A stretch of 13,743 nt of DNA from Gemmatimonadota bacterium (lineage in GTDB: Bacteria; Gemmatimonadota; Gemmatimonadetes; Gemmatimonadales; GWC2-71-9), in assembly GCA_025361465.1 (NCBI GenBank), contig JANYAG010000279.1, positions 1 through 13,743 on the forward strand, given 5' to 3'. The notes beneath the pieces are model-generated. The model was not told where the DNA came from, ran no database searches, and was given only the letters and a program-made list of their open reading frames with translations. Position 1 is the first letter of the stretch, and each line of letters starts with the position of its first letter. Positions 5,779 through 13,267 of the stretch are shown here, in pieces. The position numbers and the translations under genes were made by a program.

Positions 5779-6585
5779 TCACCCCTGCGGCCCCAGGGCA
5801 TCGAGCAGGCGGAGGAACTCCCCTGGAGTCAACCGTTCCGGCCTCACATCCGGATCGAGCTCGGCGCCGGCCAGCACGACGCTCGCGGCATCGGCACCCA
5901 ACCCCGTCGCTTCCCGGAGGGCGCGGTGGAGCCGTTTCCGTCGGTAGGAGAAGAGGGAGGTGACCAGTCGGCGGAATTCGCCGAATCGTTCCGGCGACAC
6001 CAGGGGCGCGGCGCGCGGAATCAGCTGCAGGACCGCCGAGTCCACCTTGGGCGGCGGGACGAACGCGCCCCGGCCGACAGTGAAGCGCTGCTTCCCGACG
6101 GCCACTGCTTGGATGTTGACCGACAGCGCTCCATAGGCGTCGGCGCCCGCGGGGGCCGTGATACGATCCGCCACTTCCTGCTGCACGAGGAAGGTGACCG
6201 AGGCGGGCAGCGGATGGGTGAGCGCCTTTTCAAGCAGCGGCGAGGTGATGTAATAGGGGATGTTGCCGACGACGATCCACCGCAATCCGAGCGACGTCCA
6301 CGGCGCCACGAGGTGGCTCCAATCCGCCTCGAGTGCGTCTGCCTGCACCAGGGCGAAGTCGCGGCCGGCGAACCGCCGTCGCAATGGCTCGAGCATCCGC
6401 TCATCACGCTCGATCGCCACGACGACGGCTCCGCGATCCAGCAATGCCTCGGTCAGTCCACCCTCCCCCGGCCCGATCTCGAGCACCACATCACCCGCTG
6501 CAGCGCCGGTGGCCTCGGCGATCTTGGCCAGGAGTGGGGGCTGCTTGAGGAAATGTTGTCCGAGGGACTTCTTCGCTCGCACCAT
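5779..6585 (-). CDS. rsmA: 16S rRNA (adenine1518-N6/adenine1519-N6)-dimethyltransferase
   Basis: RsmA/KsgA dimethylates two adjacent adenines in helix 45 of 16S rRNA using SAM, a late 30S maturation step; loss gives kasugamycin resistance. About 268 residues, normal. Motifs: N-terminal AKKSLGQHFL, SAM motif I VLEIGPGEGGLTEALL, acidic motif IERDERM, catalytic NIPYYITSPLL, and FVPPPKVDSAVLQL. The C-terminal helical domain has LFSYRRKRLHRAL. The ATG at 6585 overlaps the stop of the phosphatase gene (TGATG); a GTG one codon earlier (6588, GTGA overlap) is equally possible. It is the last gene before the Rex-controlled gap, and no clear terminator follows in the 49-base spacer. Confidence 0.96.
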   Translation of the reverse strand: MVRAKKSLGQHFLKQPPLLAKIAEATGAAAGDVVLEIGPGEGGLTEALLDRGAVVVAIERDERMLEPLRRRFAGRDFALVQADALEADWSHLVAPWTSLGLRWIVVGNIPYYITSPLLEKALTHPLPASVTFLVQQEVADRITAPAGADAYGALSVNIQAVAVGKQRFTVGRGAFVPPPKVDSAVLQLIPRAAPLVSPERFGEFRRLVTSLFSYRRKRLHRALREATGLGADAASVVLAGAELDPDVRPERLTPGEFLRLLDALGPQG

Positions 6586-8102
6586 CACATCCGCAGGAGC
6601 AGAAGTGTGCGATCATCGCCGGGGGCCCCGCCAAACGCGGCGACCTCGTCGAATATGAGTCGGACGAGTTCGTCTGGTGGGAGTGTGCGGCCGGCCTCGA
6701 GCCGGCCGATGATCCGCTCCTCGCCAAAGCGGTGGCCCGCTGCATCCTGCTGATCGACCAAGCCGTCGGTGAACAGTGCGAGCAGGTCGCGGCCAAATTG
6801 CCAGGGAATCGTGCGGGCCCCGAAGGCCCCACCCGGAGACAACCCGAGCGGCGGCGCGGTCGTCACCAGTCGCTCGGCCCCTCCCTTCCCTGGAAGCCGG
6901 AACACGTGTGGGTGGCCGGCGTTCGAGTAGGTCAGCTGCCCCGCGGCGCGGTCGAGCACGCCGTAGAAGAGCGAGAGGTGCATCTCCGTCCGTTCGAGGT
7001 CGGCGCTGAGTGATCCGCGCAGCAACTCGAGGGCTTCTTCCGGTGGTGTGGTCGGCCGCACATGGATACCAAAGGCCGCCATGACTTGTGCCGCGATCAG
7101 GGCAGCGGCAAAGCCGTGCGACGACACGTCGCCGATCATCACGCCGACGCGACCTGGCCCGAGGCGAACGAACGTGTAGAGATCCCCACCGAGCGCTTCG
7201 GCGGGACGGGTGCGGACGGCAACGTCCGCTGCCCCTCGCAGGACCGCCGGTGTCGGCAGCAGCTTGACCTGGAGATCATGTGCCAGCTCGAGTTCGCGGG
7301 CAATGCGTTCACGATCGCGTTCGCGCGCGACGAGGCGCGCATTCTCGAGCGCCGCACCGATCTGCGTGGCGACCGCGGCGACCAGCTTGGTCTCCTCCCT
7401 GGTGAACGACCCGCCACCTGCCCGTTCCGCGAGGGAGAGGGTTCCGACCGGGCGCGGCGCGCCGCCGACCGCGGAGTAGATGATCGGCACGACCATGGCC
7501 TCTCCGTCCACCCACCCCGGCAGGGTCCCGACTTCGATCCGCCCCGTCAGGAAGGAGCGTGCGACGAGCAGGTCAGGCTCATCGATGGACACCTCTGGCG
7601 GGATGGTCGTACTCGGCGGACCACTCAGGGCGATGATCCGCAGCACCCGGCGCTCCTCATCGTAGATCCGGAGCCCGGCCCGCCGCGCCCCGACAACGGA
7701 GCTCACCTCTCGAAGAATCACCGAGGCCACTTCCTCGACCGCATGGCGATGGCCGAGGAGCTGGCCGATCGAGTAGAGGAGGTCGATCTCTTCGTAGCGG
7801 GACGCCAGTTCATCGGTGACGGCCCCGATGTTCCTCTGGGCTTCCAGGAGCGCCTCGAGCACCGGCAGGATGCGGCGTCCGATGTCCTCGGCCTGGACGC
7901 CCGCGCCTTCCGGCCGAACCTCGAGGTAGAGGCCGGGAACTCCCTCGATCGCCAGGCGGGAAACCACGGGATGTGCCTGGTCAGTAGATGACCGCGACGA
8001 CTCCGGCGGCCCGCCAACCAGTTCCCACTGCTCGCCGGTCAGCCGCCAGAGTCGCAGGGTGGCCGCGGCCAACGCGCCAAGCGGAGCCAGGACGCCTCGC
8101 AC
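6585..8102 (-). CDS. GAF-domain PP2C/SpoIIE-type serine phosphatase (RsbU/RsbP-like)
   Basis: Predicted to dephosphorylate the phosphorylated STAS antagonist encoded two genes upstream, in response to a signal. The 505 residues comprise: an N-terminal part (1-100) resembling a degenerate sensor domain; a GAF domain (about 105-255); a coiled-coil linker (about 255-283, RERDRERIARELELAHDLQ); and the phosphatase (about 290-505). Metal-binding acids are present: GGD (D307), GDVSSHG (D325), FTDG (D446) and GDDRTL (D496, D497). GDVSSHG has serine where GDVSGHG is usual. No transmembrane segment is seen, so a cytosolic signal is likely. The GTG start at 8102 lies five bases after the kinase stop; no good Shine-Dalgarno is visible, so the exact start is uncertain. 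Confidence 0.9.
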   Translation of the reverse strand: MRGVLAPLGALAAATLRLWRLTGEQWELVGGPPESSRSSTDQAHPVVSRLAIEGVPGLYLEVRPEGAGVQAEDIGRRILPVLEALLEAQRNIGAVTDELASRYEEIDLLYSIGQLLGHRHAVEEVASVILREVSSVVGARRAGLRIYDEERRVLRIIALSGPPSTTIPPEVSIDEPDLLVARSFLTGRIEVGTLPGWVDGEAMVVPIIYSAVGGAPRPVGTLSLAERAGGGSFTREETKLVAAVATQIGAALENARLVARERDRERIARELELAHDLQVKLLPTPAVLRGAADVAVRTRPAEALGGDLYTFVRLGPGRVGVMIGDVSSHGFAAALIAAQVMAAFGIHVRPTTPPEEALELLRGSLSADLERTEMHLSLFYGVLDRAAGQLTYSNAGHPHVFRLPGKGGAERLVTTAPPLGLSPGGAFGARTIPWQFGRDLLALFTDGLVDQQDAAGHRFGEERIIGRLEAGRTLPPDELVRLIFDEVAAFGGAPGDDRTLLLLRM

Positions 8103-8107
8103 GACAC

Positions 8108-8554
8108 TCAGGAGCGGGGCAATGTCATCCAGATGGTATTTCCTCGATCGTTGAAGGTCACGTGGTCCGCGAGCCGCCGGATCAGGAAGAGTCCCCGGCC
8201 GCGCGTGGCGCCCAGGCGATCTTCAACGGTCGGAGGCGCAATCGCGGCCGGGTCGAATCCCACACCTTCGTCCGAGACGGCGATGACGAGGCGGTCATCG
8301 TGCAACTCGACTTCGATCGTCACGAGGCGCGATGCTTCGCCCTGATTGCCATACACCATCGCATTGGCGATCGCTTCGGCCAGGATGGTGCGAAGGCGGA
8401 AGAGTGTCTGGCGCGACGCTGGAGGAGTTGACAGGGCACACGACGCGACGGTTTCCACCACCACCCCGATTCGCGTCAGATCGGTCGCGAGGACCACGCG
8501 AAAACGACCGCTGGCTGCCCGCACCACTGCCGGGACACGATCAGGGTCGCTCAC
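8108..8554 (-). CDS. RsbW/SpoIIAB-like anti-sigma factor serine kinase
   Basis: Small GHKL ATPase of 148 residues, matching stand-alone anti-sigma kinases. N box EAIANAMVYGN (E60, N64), G1 box DEGVGFDP and G2 box GRGLFLIRRLAD are intact, so ATP binding and kinase activity are likely. In known systems such a kinase holds a sigma factor (or another output) inactive and phosphorylates the STAS antagonist. The antagonist gene lies 10 bases upstream and the phosphatase gene 5 bases downstream, forming a complete partner switch. No sigma factor gene is present in the window, so its target must be elsewhere. The GTG start at 8554 has only a weak ribosome site. Confidence 0.9.
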   Translation of the reverse strand: MSDPDRVPAVVRAASGRFRVVLATDLTRIGVVVETVASCALSTPPASRQTLFRLRTILAEAIANAMVYGNQGEASRLVTIEVELHDDRLVIAVSDEGVGFDPAAIAPPTVEDRLGATRGRGLFLIRRLADHVTFNDRGNTIWMTLPRS

Positions 8555-8564
8555 GCGCCACTTC

Positions 8565-8900
8565 TCAGAAGCCCGCGAGCGCCTCGGCCGCCGTTCCCGC
8601 GATCGGGAACAGCGTGTCGAGTTTGGTGAGCTCGAACAACGAGCGGAGATCTTCGTTCAATCCGGCGAGGCGGAGGTCACCGCCAGCCTCGCGCACCCGC
8701 TTGCTGATCGAGACCAGGGCCCCCAGACCCGACGAGTCGATGTAGGCGGTGGGAGTGAAGTCGAGGAGGAACTTCCGGTCGCCATGCCCGACCGCGTCCT
8801 GCACCAACTCCTTGAGCTCCTGGCGATTGCCAACCACCAGCTGGCCTTCCACCCGAACCACCGTAATCCCGGCCTCAGTCCTGCTTGTCTTGAATGCCAT
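8565..8900 (-). CDS. STAS-domain anti-sigma factor antagonist (RsbV/SpoIIAA-like)
   Basis: Single STAS domain of 111 residues, the usual size. Its conserved DSSGLGALV carries the predicted phosphorylated serine (about S56). Unphosphorylated, such proteins bind the kinase and free its target; phosphorylation by the kinase ends this and the PP2C phosphatase resets it. The ATG at 8900 has AGGAG nine bases upstream, the best ribosome site of the three switch genes, which fits the need for more antagonist than kinase. The gene starts 18 bases after pta and is probably co-transcribed with it. Confidence 0.93.
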   Translation of the reverse strand: MAFKTSRTEAGITVVRVEGQLVVGNRQELKELVQDAVGHGDRKFLLDFTPTAYIDSSGLGALVSISKRVREAGGDLRLAGLNEDLRSLFELTKLDTLFPIAGTAAEALAGF

Positions 8901-8918
8901 GAAATGTCGCTCCTGAAG

Positions 8919-9851
8919 TCAGGGGGTGGCGGCAGCCTGCAGTGCCACCAGTGCTGCAACGTCCACAATATCGTCCACCCCTGCCCCTCGCGACAGGTCG
9001 GACATGGGGTGTGCCAGACCCTGGAGCAGCGGGCCCGCCGCGCTGGCCCCGCCGACGCGCTCGGCCAGCTTGTAGGCAATATTCCCGGCATCCAGCGAGG
9101 GAAACACCAGCACGTTCGCCGCCCCGGCGACCGCAGAATCGGGGCACTTTCGGACGGCCACCGCGGGGACGATCGCCGCATCGAGCTGCAGCTCGCCATC
9201 CGCAATGATCCCCGGCGCCAGCGCCCTGAATAACCGCACGGCCTCCCGTACCCGCTCGATATCCGGAGTGGCGGCACTGCCGTGCGTGCTGTACGACAGA
9301 AAGGCCACCACCGGAGTGTCGCCGACCAGTGCCGCCCGGTCGCGGGCGGCCGCGAGGGCCGACTCCGCCAGTTGCAAGGCAGTTGGCATCGGGACCACTC
9401 CGATATCTGTGTACGTCCACACGCGCCCATCTGCCAGGGAGAGGTACATCGCCGAACTGACCGACGTGCATCCGGAACGCGGACCGATCGCCCAGAGAGC
9501 TGCTCGAACGACATCCGCCGTCGTGCTCCCCGCGCCCGCCACGCAGCCATCGGCCTCACCGAGGGCAACGAGCGCCGCCGCGAAACGCACTGGATCGGAC
9601 GCGAGATCGAGCGCGTGGCGTCCATCCTTGACCGCCTGCGGGCGGCGGTGGCGAAGGAAATCGGCAACCCGCCGCCAGCGCGGATCACTGGCCGGACTGA
9701 TTCCGCTCCCGCCGATCAGGATCGGTTCAGCGATTCCCAGACGTTCCAGCAGGTGTGCCGCCTGCTGGATGCGCGGATCGGCAGCCTCGGGGAAGACCAG
9801 CCGCGCCCTTCGGCCAGCTGCTCGCGCCCGCAGCGCCTCACGGAAGGTCAC
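8919..9851 (-). CDS. pta: Phosphate acetyltransferase (phosphotransacetylase)
   Basis: Interconverts acetyl-CoA and acetyl phosphate, normally with acetate kinase for ATP formation or acetate use; no ackA is in the window. The 310 residues correspond to the short single-domain form (typically about 320-340), without the N-terminal regulatory domain of E. coli Pta. Family marks: LVFPEAADPRIQQAA near the N-terminus, GEADGCVAGAGSTTADVVRAA, VAFLSYSTHGSA, GELQLDAAIVP and ANVLVFPSLDAGNIAYKL. A related phosphate butyryltransferase is possible but less likely. The GTG start at 9851 overlaps the coaD stop by four bases (GTGA), linking it to a CoA-biosynthesis gene. Confidence 0.9.
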   Translation of the reverse strand: MTFREALRARAAGRRARLVFPEAADPRIQQAAHLLERLGIAEPILIGGSGISPASDPRWRRVADFLRHRRPQAVKDGRHALDLASDPVRFAAALVALGEADGCVAGAGSTTADVVRAALWAIGPRSGCTSVSSAMYLSLADGRVWTYTDIGVVPMPTALQLAESALAAARDRAALVGDTPVVAFLSYSTHGSAATPDIERVREAVRLFRALAPGIIADGELQLDAAIVPAVAVRKCPDSAVAGAANVLVFPSLDAGNIAYKLAERVGGASAAGPLLQGLAHPMSDLSRGAGVDDIVDVAALVALQAAATP

Positions 9852-10330
9852 GCGCCGAACCGCTGCCGGAGCGCCTCCGCCACGGCGGGAGAAACCAGCC
9901 CATCGAGGTTGCCGCCGAAACGCCCCACTTCGCGCACCAGCGAAGATGAGAGGTACGTCAAGTCGAGGGCGGGCACGAGGAAGACCGTTTCCAGCCCGGG
10001 ATTCAGGCGCCGGTTCATCAGGGCCATCTGGAACTCGGATTCGAAGTCGCTCACGGCACGGAGCCCGCGGACAACCACGGTGGCCTCTCGACTGCGGGCG
10101 AAGTCCGCCAGCAAACCAGAGAAGGAGGCGAGTTCGATCCGTGGTTCCGGGCCAATCGTGGCATCAAGGAGTCGAAGCCGCTCTTCGACGGAGAAGAGCG
10201 GCGCCTTGTTGGGATTGATGGCCACCGCCACAATCACGCGGTCAGCCAATCCGAGGGCCCGCCGGATGAGGTCTTCATGTCCCCTGGTCGGGGGATCGAA
10301 GGAGCCGGGGTAGATCGCGGTGTGCGTCAT
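9848..10330 (-). CDS. coaD: Phosphopantetheine adenylyltransferase
   Basis: Transfers AMP from ATP to 4'-phosphopantetheine, the penultimate step of CoA synthesis. Exactly 160 residues, typical. The nucleotidyltransferase signature YPGSFDPPTRGHEDLI (H18 of the TxGH motif), RGLRAVSDFESEFQMALMN and LSSSLVREV are all present. The ATG at 10330 overlaps the rsmD stop (ATGA); the rsmD-coaD order is common in bacteria. An upstream in-frame extension of 33 codons lies inside rsmD and is not part of the family, so I exclude it. Confidence 0.97.
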   Translation of the reverse strand: MTHTAIYPGSFDPPTRGHEDLIRRALGLADRVIVAVAINPNKAPLFSVEERLRLLDATIGPEPRIELASFSGLLADFARSREATVVVRGLRAVSDFESEFQMALMNRRLNPGLETVFLVPALDLTYLSSSLVREVGRFGGNLDGLVSPAVAEALRQRFGA

Positions 10331-10845
10331 GATACCCGAAAGAAGGTAACGGCGATGTCGCCCCAGCGGCGTGTTTCGCCCCCGGGGAGGGGGGTCTTGG
10401 CCGAATGCTCGATCGCGAGAATGGGACAAATCCGCCGTTCGCGCCAGAGGGCCGCGAGGCGCTCGGCGTAATCAATGGTGAACGGCGGATCGGCCAGGAC
10501 CATGTCGTAGGCATTCTGGTCCAGGCTGGCTGCCATGCGGAGTGCATCGCCTTGCTTCACTGTCGCGCGGCCGGCGGCATCAAGGGCCGCGATGTTCTCT
10601 CGCAACGCCGCCAGCGACGGCGGGTTCAATTCAACGAAGGTGGCATGGGCGGCGCCGCGAGACAGCGCTTCCAACCCGAGCGCCCCGCTGCCGGCGAACA
10701 GATCGAGCACGCGCGCGCCGGGCAATTCACCGCTGAGTATCTGCAGCCACGCTTCCCGGACCCGTTCGGCCGTCGGTCTCACGCGGGCATCCTTCGGCAC
10801 GGCGAGGCGGCGTCCCCGCCAGGTTCCGCTCACGATCCGCGTCAT
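10327..10845 (-). CDS. rsmD: 16S rRNA (guanine966-N2)-methyltransferase
   Basis: SAM-dependent methylase of the 30S subunit, 172 residues. It begins MTRIVSGTWRGRRLAVP, typical of RsmD, followed by RPTAERVREAWLQIL, SAM motif I VLDLFAGSGALGLEALSRG and catalytic DPPF. The ATG at 10845 overlaps the recJ stop (ATGA) and has GGGGAG three bases upstream. It is followed by coaD with another four-base overlap. Confidence 0.95.
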   Translation of the reverse strand: MTRIVSGTWRGRRLAVPKDARVRPTAERVREAWLQILSGELPGARVLDLFAGSGALGLEALSRGAAHATFVELNPPSLAALRENIAALDAAGRATVKQGDALRMAASLDQNAYDMVLADPPFTIDYAERLAALWRERRICPILAIEHSAKTPLPGGETRRWGDIAVTFFRVS

Positions 10846-12548
10846 GTGCTCCCCGGAGGCGAAAGGGCCACCAGCCGTGCCTGCAGGGAGGTGCGTCCGT
10901 TGTAGGTGTTCTCCTCCAGCCGGAACGCGGCGTCAGCGCGCCCCGCCAACCAGGGCACCCGATCGGCCCAGCCGAATCCAATGGCATCGAGCTCCCGGCC
11001 CCCCGCCACGAGGCTCGCCTTCAAGTGATTCCCGCTGAGGGTCCGCACATTGCGGAGTTCGACATCCCGCAGGCCGAATACCGGACCGGGGTTGCCCATG
11101 CCGCAGGGTTCCAGGGCGCGGCTCCAGCGCTCGAGTTCCGGTGAGAGGTCCGCCATGTCGACCACCACGTCCACGCGTTGCGACGCGCCAAGGTCTGCCG
11201 GTGCCAGCGAGGCACGCGCAACCGCCTCGAACCGCTGGCGGAACTCGCCGATCCGCTCGCGACGAATCGTCAGGCCCGCGGCCATGCGATGGCCACCGAA
11301 GCGTTCGAGCAGATCGCTACACTGGGTCAGGGCCGCGTGAAGATCGAAGCCGTCGATGCTGCGACCGCTGCCGCGGCCCGTTTCGCCTTCGAGGCCAATC
11401 AGGAAGGTCGGTCGCCCGAAGCGCTCGACGACGCGCGAGGCAACGATTCCTACCACCCCCGGATGCCAGTCTTCTCCCGCGAGGACAAGAGCAGCCGAAT
11501 CGTCTGCATCGCCGGTCCGGTCGATCACTTGGAGCACTTGCTCGAGGATGCGCTGGTCGAGCGCCTGCCGGCGCTGGTTGTACTCCTCCAGTTGATCAGC
11601 AAGCTCCCGTGCCTCGGCCGCGTCGTCAGTGAGGAGCAGGCGGAGGCCGTCCCGCGCGGCGGCGATCCGCCCAATCGCGTTCAGTCGCGGCGCCAGGATG
11701 AACCCCACCTGTCCCGCGCGGAGATCCCCCTGGAGGCGCGTGCGCCCAAGCAGGGCGCGCAACCCCTCCCAGCGCGTCTCGGCGAGCACCCGGAGGCCAT
11801 GTTTGACCAGCGCGCGGTTCTCCCCGACCAACGGGACGACATCCGCCACCGTCGCGAGCGCGACGAAGTCGAGCAGATGTTGCGGAAGCGCGGCCGGCAG
11901 CGACAGCGGCTCGACCAGCGCCTGGACGAGCTTGAAGGCAACTCCAGTACCACAGAGCATGCCCAGGCCACTGGTGTCCCCGGGACACTGCGGATCGATC
12001 ACCACATCCGCTGGGGGAAGGACCGGTCCCGGCAGGTGATGATCGGTCACGATGACCCGGTAATCGGCGGCCTTGGCCTTTGTCACCCCATCCACGGCGG
12101 TGATGCCACAGTCGCACGTGATGATCAGGCCGGCACCGACACGGCCTGCCTCGGCGAGCCCAGCGGCACCGAAGTCATAGCCGTCGGTCATCCGATGGGG
12201 GACAAAGGCGTGCACTGCGGCGCCACCCATCCGGAGAGCCCGGGTCAGTACGGCGGCAGCACACTGACCGTCAACGTCGTAGTCACCGTGCACCAGGATG
12301 ACGGTGCCGGATCGCACCGCGTCGACGATGAGGGTGATCGCCTCGGGCATCCCGCGCAGCGAAAGGGGATCGGCGAGTGCATCCAGCGCAGGACGAAGGA
12401 ACCGGCGCGCCGCCTCGGCCGAGGCAACTTCGCGCTGCAGAAGCAGGGCGGCGAACGGCACCGGCACGGAAAGGGCTGCGGCAAGCGCGCGCGCGACCTC
12501 GGCATCCGGTGCCGGCAACAGGCGCCAGCGTGGCGCCTTCGGGATCAG
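10842..12548 (-). CDS. recJ: Single-stranded-DNA-specific 5'-3' exonuclease RecJ
   Basis: 5'-3' ssDNA exonuclease for RecF-pathway recombination and repair, 568 residues. The DHH domain shows HGDYDVDG (H87-G94), ITCDCGI (D146) and VTDHH (D169-H171). Then come VADVVPLVGENR, LAPRLNAIGR, DWHPGVVGIVASRV and a DHHA1 domain with GSGRSIDGFDLHAAL and FGGHRMAAG; an OB-like C-terminal part has NPGPVFG. No ATG, GTG or TTG start fits. I place the start at CTG 12548, which overlaps the upstream stop as CTGA and has GGAGGTG (12560-12554) five bases before it. The resulting N-terminus MIPKAPRWRLLPAP suits RecJ. An in-frame TTG at 12659 would add 37 unlikely residues inside the upstream gene. Confidence 0.94.
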   Translation of the reverse strand: MIPKAPRWRLLPAPDAEVARALAAALSVPVPFAALLLQREVASAEAARRFLRPALDALADPLSLRGMPEAITLIVDAVRSGTVILVHGDYDVDGQCAAAVLTRALRMGGAAVHAFVPHRMTDGYDFGAAGLAEAGRVGAGLIITCDCGITAVDGVTKAKAADYRVIVTDHHLPGPVLPPADVVIDPQCPGDTSGLGMLCGTGVAFKLVQALVEPLSLPAALPQHLLDFVALATVADVVPLVGENRALVKHGLRVLAETRWEGLRALLGRTRLQGDLRAGQVGFILAPRLNAIGRIAAARDGLRLLLTDDAAEARELADQLEEYNQRRQALDQRILEQVLQVIDRTGDADDSAALVLAGEDWHPGVVGIVASRVVERFGRPTFLIGLEGETGRGSGRSIDGFDLHAALTQCSDLLERFGGHRMAAGLTIRRERIGEFRQRFEAVARASLAPADLGASQRVDVVVDMADLSPELERWSRALEPCGMGNPGPVFGLRDVELRNVRTLSGNHLKASLVAGGRELDAIGFGWADRVPWLAGRADAAFRLEENTYNGRTSLQARLVALSPPGST

Positions 12549-13261
12549 ACCAGCACCTCCGGGAGGTAGATGATCGCGCCACACATCTCGCACCCCTCGA
12601 TCAGGACCCCTTCGGCGTTGAGGGTGCTGATGCGCGAGCTGGGAATCGACGTGAAGCAAGCGGTGCAGATCGCGTTCTGGGCCATGACGAGAACGTCCAC
12701 CTGGCGTGAATTGCGCAGGCGATCATACCGGATCCGGAGCGACCGCTCGAGCAAGGACGCGGCACCCTCACGCTCGGAACGGGCCGCCGCCAGCAAGGCG
12801 TCGATCTCTGCCCGCTTGAGGGCATGGTCCGCGCGAGCGGATTCCTGTTCGGTCAGCAGCGCCGCCAGCCGTTCCTTGGCAGCCGCGACGCTCGTTGCAC
12901 GGGTGTTCGCATCATCGGCCAGTCGCAGCCAGTCGCTCTCTTCCTGAGCCAGGATACTGCGGCCGAGGTCGACATCCGCCATCAACTGGGCGGCGACGCG
13001 CGGATTGCGTTCCTGTTCCAGCCGCTGCCGACGGCCCTCGTGCAGGATCCGCTGCTTCTCGAGCTTCGCGGCGGCCTCGTCGCGCCGTCGGCCGATCTCC
13101 TCCGCCGTCCGTGACGCCTGGGCGATTTCGGCCTGAATGCGATCGCGCGCCGCGTCGAAGACGGCCATCTCGGCGTCGATCGCCCGTTGGTGCGCCACAA
13201 TCTCGGCCACGCGTCCGTCCTTCACCTGCACGTCCAGCAATTTCGGCAACTCGGGATTCAT
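12545..13261 (-). CDS. Coiled-coil protein with C-terminal C4 zinc ribbon (COG1579-type)
   Basis: Protein of 238 residues with no enzymatic motif. Residues about 15-185 are heptad-rich, charged helices typical of a long coiled-coil hairpin (for example RRQRLEQERNPRVAAQLMAD). The C-terminus is a zinc ribbon with ICTAC (C199, C202) and CEMC (C224, C227) ending in IIYLPEVLV. This architecture matches the widespread, poorly characterised C4-type zinc-ribbon family; a nucleic-acid-linked role is possible. The ATG at 13261 has GAGGAG nine bases upstream, inside the end of dnaG. It sits between dnaG and recJ, and its own end contains the ribosome site for recJ. Confidence 0.85.
   Translation of the reverse strand: MNPELPKLLDVQVKDGRVAEIVAHQRAIDAEMAVFDAARDRIQAEIAQASRTAEEIGRRRDEAAAKLEKQRILHEGRRQRLEQERNPRVAAQLMADVDLGRSILAQEESDWLRLADDANTRATSVAAAKERLAALLTEQESARADHALKRAEIDALLAAARSEREGAASLLERSLRIRYDRLRNSRQVDVLVMAQNAICTACFTSIPSSRISTLNAEGVLIEGCEMCGAIIYLPEVLV
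12554..12560 (-). promoter_or_regulatory. Strong Shine-Dalgarno sequence deciding the recJ start
   Basis: GGAGGTG on the minus strand is a seven-base match to the complement of the 16S 3' end, five bases before CTG at 12548-12546. It lies within the last codons of the zinc-ribbon gene. It supports CTG as the recJ initiation codon. Confidence 0.65.
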
Positions 13262-13267
13262 CAGGGC

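Noticed and set aside
5683..6753. Plus-strand open frame of 356 codons opposite rsmA
   Set aside because: Antisense shadow; low-complexity, arginine-rich product and no ribosome site.
10331..10429. 33-codon N-terminal extension of CoaD
   Set aside because: Lies wholly within rsmD in another frame; CoaD proteins begin a few residues before YPGSFDP, as given by the ATG at 10330.
11178..12569. Long plus-strand open frame of 463 codons opposite recJ
   Set aside because: Mirror of the recJ coding frame; recJ motifs are complete on the minus strand and the antisense product has no family features.
12549..12659. TTG start for recJ at 12659
   Set aside because: Would add 37 residues inside the zinc-ribbon gene with no RecJ similarity and no ribosome site; the CTG at 12548 is better supported.
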